Of a stretch of 9,944 bases of DNA, positions 8,001 through 9,944 are shown piece by piece. The DNA is from Anaerolinea thermophila (GTDB lineage: Bacteria; Chloroflexota; Anaerolineae; Anaerolineales; Villigracilaceae): positions 1-9,944 of the forward strand of contig DZBA01000106.1 of NCBI GenBank assembly GCA_022729775.1, in the 5' to 3' direction. Position numbers and translations under genes: made by a program. The notes below the pieces were generated by a model, which saw nothing but the letters and a program-made list of their open reading frames with translations, searched no databases and was not told the origin of the DNA. Each line of letters begins with the position of its first letter. Position 1 is the first letter of the stretch.

Positions 8001-9899
8001 ATCACCCGGGTACATGCCGCCAAAGGGATCATACCCGTCCACGCGGAAAGGCAAGCCCCAATCGTAATCCGTTTCATTGGCGATGGATGCGCCGCTCATT
8101 GAAATTGTCCCGTTTTGGGATTCAATGCTTAAAGTATAAAGAACACCCGTTTCGACTTGAACAGGTTTATCGAATTTGAACGTGACAGCATCTCCGCGCG
8201 TGTCAGCGGATGATAACTTGACAACCGCAGACGCATTGGCGAGGATTATGTTCGGGTTATCGCTTGCCGCGAGAGAAATCGTCACTTGCGCGGGTTTTGG
8301 GGCAGGATTCAGCGCGTGAGCGAAAGTGACTCCCAGCAACGTCCCAGATTGTTTGGGGACAACGGTTATCGGCAGCGGGTTGCCCGATTGGATGAATCCG
8401 CCGCTGGGGAAGGATAAAGGCTGGTTGTACAGTCCGTCCGCGGTTTGGATTTGCAGGTTGATCGGTCCCGGCACGTTTTGATAAATCCAGCGCGAGGCAG
8501 CGACGCGCGTTTCATCGCGGATGTAGATGCTGTGAAAAGCAAATGCCCAGAAAGCGGTGAGGGCAAGAACGGTTGCTCCAGTGATGCGTAATGCGTAATT
8601 TGCAATTCTGAATTCTGAATTCTGAATTCTGAATTTAGAAACCACCCACGCCGCCATCATCGCCAGCAGCGGATAGACGGGAAGTTGATAGCGCATGGTT
8701 GCGTTGAATTGAAGCGATTGCCAGAGGAAGTAAAACGCCGTCCACCCCCACAGCAAAAGATGTTGATGCTCGCCTTTGACGATGCGCCAGCCCATGAGCA
8801 GAAAACCGATCCACGCCAGAATGCCGAGCGGAAGTCCCAGCCCCCAGACGGTTAAGTTCGTGAACGAATATAAATGCGTGCGCCGCGCCCATTGCAAATT
8901 CCACGGCAGGTCGGCGTCGCCGTTTGCCTGCGCGCGTTGTTCCATGATATTCGCCACCCACTTTTCGTTGAGACCGATCCCATCGAAGGCGTACGGTTGA
9001 AAGACGCGGAAAGAGATAATCGTGGCAAGTCCGCCCGTTATTAGTAAAAGAGTAATTAGCGTCCAGTAATCGGTTGAAGGTTTAAGGTTGGAAGGTTGGG
9101 AAGTTGAAGGTTTAAGGGTTAAGGGTTGAAAGTCTTTAAGGTAGCGGATAGCGAAAGCGGCAGGCAGCACAATCGCCAACGCAGCCGCGTTAATCTTCGA
9201 CGCCATTGCCATTCCCAGCGCGATACCGAACGCGACGCTTAACAAAAACAACGGATGCCGCAAGACGCTTGTAACTTGTAACCTGTAACTCGCAACTTGT
9301 TCTTTATTTTCCGCAATCAACACCGCAAAATACAACGCAAGGAACATGAAGAAATTAACGAACAAGTCCGTAGTGAAGAAATGCGACTGTTGAATCTGCA
9401 TGACCGAAAGCGCGGAAAAAGCGGAAGCAAAAACGCCCGTCCTGCGCCCGTACAACTTCGAGACGATGAGATACAAAATAAAAATCGTGAACAAATCCGC
9501 CAGCGCGGAAGTTGTCCGCGCGAAGAATTTGGATGAACCGAATGAAGTATTGTCGGTCAGTTCAACGCCATAGCGGACAAGCATCATCGGCAAATTTCCG
9601 TAGACGAAGAAGGCATATCCGCGATTGTGCGGGTTGAGCGTGGACTTTTCCGTGTCGAAATATTCACCGATGGTCAGCAAGCGTTTTTGGTCTGCGGGAC
9701 ATAAATCAATGGGGGTGTTGACATCTTCGCACACCTGCGCACGCAAGCCGTCCAACACGCCGGATAAAAATAATTCGTCAGGGTGCTGGTGCTGACCTTC
9801 GCCCCAGTCCACGCCGGTCAAGCGTAAATATCCCGCCATAAGCAGGATGAGAAGGAAAAGCAAATCGTAAAGCCAGTGGTGTTTGTTGTTTGATGGCAT
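5013..9899 (-). CDS. GT39-like glycosyltransferase fused to a DUF2298 (Chlor_Arch_YYY) domain
   Basis: A 1628-residue multi-pass membrane protein in three parts. Residues ~1-460 resemble PMT/ArnT-like GT-C enzymes, which transfer sugar from a polyprenyl-phosphate carrier outside the membrane. They have HPDE (39-42) in the first outer loop, where the catalytic acid pair of the PMT family lies, QSHFFTTD (171-178) and RYQLPVYP (403-410). Residues ~460-815 are mostly soluble: a probable beta-sandwich (~530-645), then RLPERYP (673-679) and YDHPKVLIFKK (744-754). Residues ~820-1628 form a full DUF2298 unit: YYYYG (982-986), SDMHAHMLVMP (1146-1156), NTWD (1198-1201), MNTVFKLYLQAW (1396-1407), GWNWHQRQQRG (1535-1545), KYIVVGQLER (1580-1589). 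All six cysteines form three close pairs. Four repeat arrays encode loops. It is probably the first gene of the unit; acceptor and sugar are unknown. No good ribosome site precedes the ATG, although MPSNN then a first membrane helix is a plausible N-terminus. Confidence 0.88.
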   Translation of the reverse strand: MPSNNKHHWLYDLLFLLILLMAGYLRLTGVDWGEGQHQHPDELFLSGVLDGLRAQVCEDVNTPIDLCPADQKRLLTIGEYFDTEKSTLNPHNRGYAFFVYGNLPMMLVRYGVELTDNTSFGSSKFFARTTSALADLFTIFILYLIVSKLYGRRTGVFASAFSALSVMQIQQSHFFTTDLFVNFFMFLALYFAVLIAENKEQVASYRLQVTSVLRHPLFLLSVAFGIALGMAMASKINAAALAIVLPAAFAIRYLKDFQPLTLKPSTSQPSNLKPSTDYWTLITLLLITGGLATIISFRVFQPYAFDGIGLNEKWVANIMEQRAQANGDADLPWNLQWARRTHLYSFTNLTVWGLGLPLGILAWIGFLLMGWRIVKGEHQHLLLWGWTAFYFLWQSLQFNATMRYQLPVYPLLAMMAAWVVSKFRIQNSEFRIANYALRITGATVLALTAFWAFAFHSIYIRDETRVAASRWIYQNVPGPINLQIQTADGLYNQPLSFPSGGFIQSGNPLPITVVPKQSGTLLGVTFAHALNPAPKPAQVTISLAASDNPNIILANASAVVKLSSADTRGDAVTFKFDKPVQVETGVLYTLSIESQNGTISMSGASIANETDYDWGLPFRVDGYDPFGGMYPGDLTLQVYWDDNADKLARFTDILSKTDYIFIPTNHQYAQITRLPERYPLTTEYYRALIGCPVGEDIIRCYRVAKPGTYKGSLGFELVKVFESYPTLANFVINDQAAEEAFTFYDHPKVLIFKKSKDFDTTKVQAILGKVDLMRVIHLTPKQAGEVETKKDLVLPESRLKALRAGGTWSQMFDYDWIQNKFPVVGLLLWYVFIFALGLVSYPIARFALSGLNQYSYPLSRIVGLVLIAWISWMGGSVGVAYTRTSIAGAVMIVTLIGLGLGWTRREQIRVEWNSSRSFFAAAEILFLVFFLIDLLIRIGNPDMWHPAKGGERPMDFSYFNAVLKSESFPPYDPWYAGGYINYYYYGFVLAGTPVKLLGIVPSLAYNFILPTWFALVAVGAFGIGYNLLNAESRMKNAEYSSFRILHSSFLSGIAASFFTILIGNLGTVRLIFQAFQRIAAPGGIVPQDIDIFQKWSWAIQGVFKSFGGAMLPIGRGDWYWLPSRVIPAPDDVEPITEFPLFTFLYSDMHAHMLVMPITLFIIAWAISFIKSRAQMTRGEWVAAFGIGALMIGALRPTNTWDLYTYFPLAAIALAYTLYRNIEWNDRFNIPNWVARAAIALIAVGFLYELASLLYLPFTTWYSQAYGKINEWTGSHTPLSSYLTQWGLFLFIIVAWLVWETREWMAVTPVSHLSKLRDYALWIEIGIAAVFALLVFFGIQNARAGFLALPLAAWAGILILRPNMPDIKRGVLLMIGTALVLTLAVEIVVLVGDIGRMNTVFKLYLQAWMLLAVSAAAAFGWLMDVFPFWRFRWRTIYQSGLYVLIAGAFLFTLTASTDKISDRMNPDAPHTLDSMTYMKTTQHWDGNMMDLGEDYLAIRWMQDNVKGSPVIVEANCTEYRWCTRFTIYTGLPGVVGWNWHQRQQRGHVSFDVQQRVDEIGIFYTTKEIQWALDFLKKYQVKYIVVGQLERNVYPNTDILNGLMKFEQYNGKYWKTVYHDANTNIYQVPP
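6753..6816. repeat. Composite heptad array in inverted orientation, in coding sequence
   Basis: Five GAATGAA-type units (6753-6787) are followed directly by four units of the reverse-complement type (CTGCATT, CTTCATT, CTTGATT, CTGCATT; 6788-6815). A perfect 13-bp inverted repeat joins 6760-6772 to 6790-6802 with a 17-base loop. The array encodes residues ~1028-1049 of the fusion protein, a polar loop after the YNLL end of a membrane helix. Confidence 0.85.
8584..8635. repeat. Two abutting heptad arrays (ATGCGTA and AATTCTG), in coding sequence
   Basis: Two ATGCGTA units (8584-8597) are followed after six bases by four perfect AATTCTG units (8604-8631) and a partial fifth. They encode the polar stretch around FRIQNSEFRIANYALRI (residues ~422-439) after the last recognisable GT39 helix motif. 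The AATTCTG run is the only one with four identical copies, so it may be the youngest array. Confidence 0.85.
9073..9130. repeat. Heptad-like array, GTTGAAG/GTTTAAG type, in coding sequence
   Basis: Units GTTGAAG and GTTTAAG alternate, with two stretched to eight bases. The 15-base GTTGAAGGTTTAAGG occurs twice, at 9073-9087 and 9103-9117, exactly 30 bases apart. This gives the peptide repeat TLKPST / NLKPST (residues ~257-276) in a polar loop of the GT39 part. Confidence 0.8.
9268..9300. repeat. Heptad tandem array, CTTGTAA type, in coding sequence
   Basis: CTTGTAA, CTTGTAA, CCTGTAA, CTCGCAA and a partial fifth unit. They encode EQVASYRLQVTS (residues ~200-211), a polar loop between GT39 membrane helices. 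Same family as the array at 3945-3979. Confidence 0.8.
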
Positions 9900-9921
9900 G
9901 AAAGAAATTCTAAAAAATTAA

Positions 9922-9944
9922 TGGACTCGCAAGTTCCGCTTGCG
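9922..9944. repeat. Palindromic GGACTC-type hairpin, cut by the window end
   Basis: Six-base arms CGCAAG (9928-9933) and CTTGCG (9939-9944) enclose TTCCG. The left flank is TGGACT; a matching AGTCC right flank would lie beyond the window. It lies in the 45-base leader upstream of the fusion gene and resembles the hairpins near 3073. No convincing promoter was seen in this leader. Confidence 0.6.

Noticed and set aside
7446..8102. 218-codon + strand frame within the fusion gene
   Set aside because: Shadow of the soluble middle domain, which has clear motifs in the - strand frame.
8584..9130. Possible CRISPR-like repeats
   Set aside because: Units are seven bases, directly adjacent with no spacers, lie inside an open frame, and no cas genes are present.
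9900..9944. Promoter for the fusion gene (TAGAAT-like box on the - strand)
   Set aside because: The only -35-like hexamer is about 14 bases away, which is too close, and the region overlaps a palindromic repeat; not supportable.

Overview
The window looks like a chromosomal piece of a Chloroflexota bacterium, probably class Anaerolineae. Three things suggest this. It carries two very large membrane proteins of the DUF2298 ('Chlor_Arch_YYY') family, known mainly from Chloroflexi and some archaea. It carries lipoproteins with long Thr/Pro-rich linkers. It also has many short degenerate repeats scattered through and between genes. The assignment rests on recognised families, not on a database search.

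Layout. Positions 1-2045 are read on the + strand: the 3' end of a cobU-type cobalamin gene (cut by the window edge), then two adjacent paralogous genes for secreted CAP/SCP-domain lipoproteins. Positions 2047-9899 are read on the - strand as a likely three-gene unit. In transcription order these are a 1628-residue fusion (GT39-like glycosyltransferase, extracytoplasmic beta-rich domain, DUF2298 unit), a small DUF952 protein, and an 846-residue stand-alone DUF2298 protein. The two blocks converge tail to tail with one base between their stop codons. No stretch longer than 61 bases lacks a gene, and no rRNA, tRNA, CRISPR array or transposase was seen.

How the genes may work together. The - strand unit looks like envelope glycosylation or glycolipid machinery: a GT-C enzyme that would use a lipid-linked sugar, tied to one DUF2298 unit and encoded with a second. 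The neighbouring CAP lipoproteins carry Thr/Pro-rich linkers of the kind O-mannosyltransferases modify in other organisms. They are candidate substrates, but this is inference.

The most unusual feature is a set of ten short tandem arrays, all with a seven-base period although their sequences differ. Seven lie inside the two DUF2298 genes, in frame and in hydrophilic loops. One forms the 3' flank and stop of the DUF952 gene, one lies in its leader, and one of the seven is folded into a strong inverted repeat. A second repeat type is palindromic, GGACTC-flanked hairpins with arms that co-vary. It occurs as a tandem pair inside the 846-residue gene and again, cut off, at the right edge of the window.
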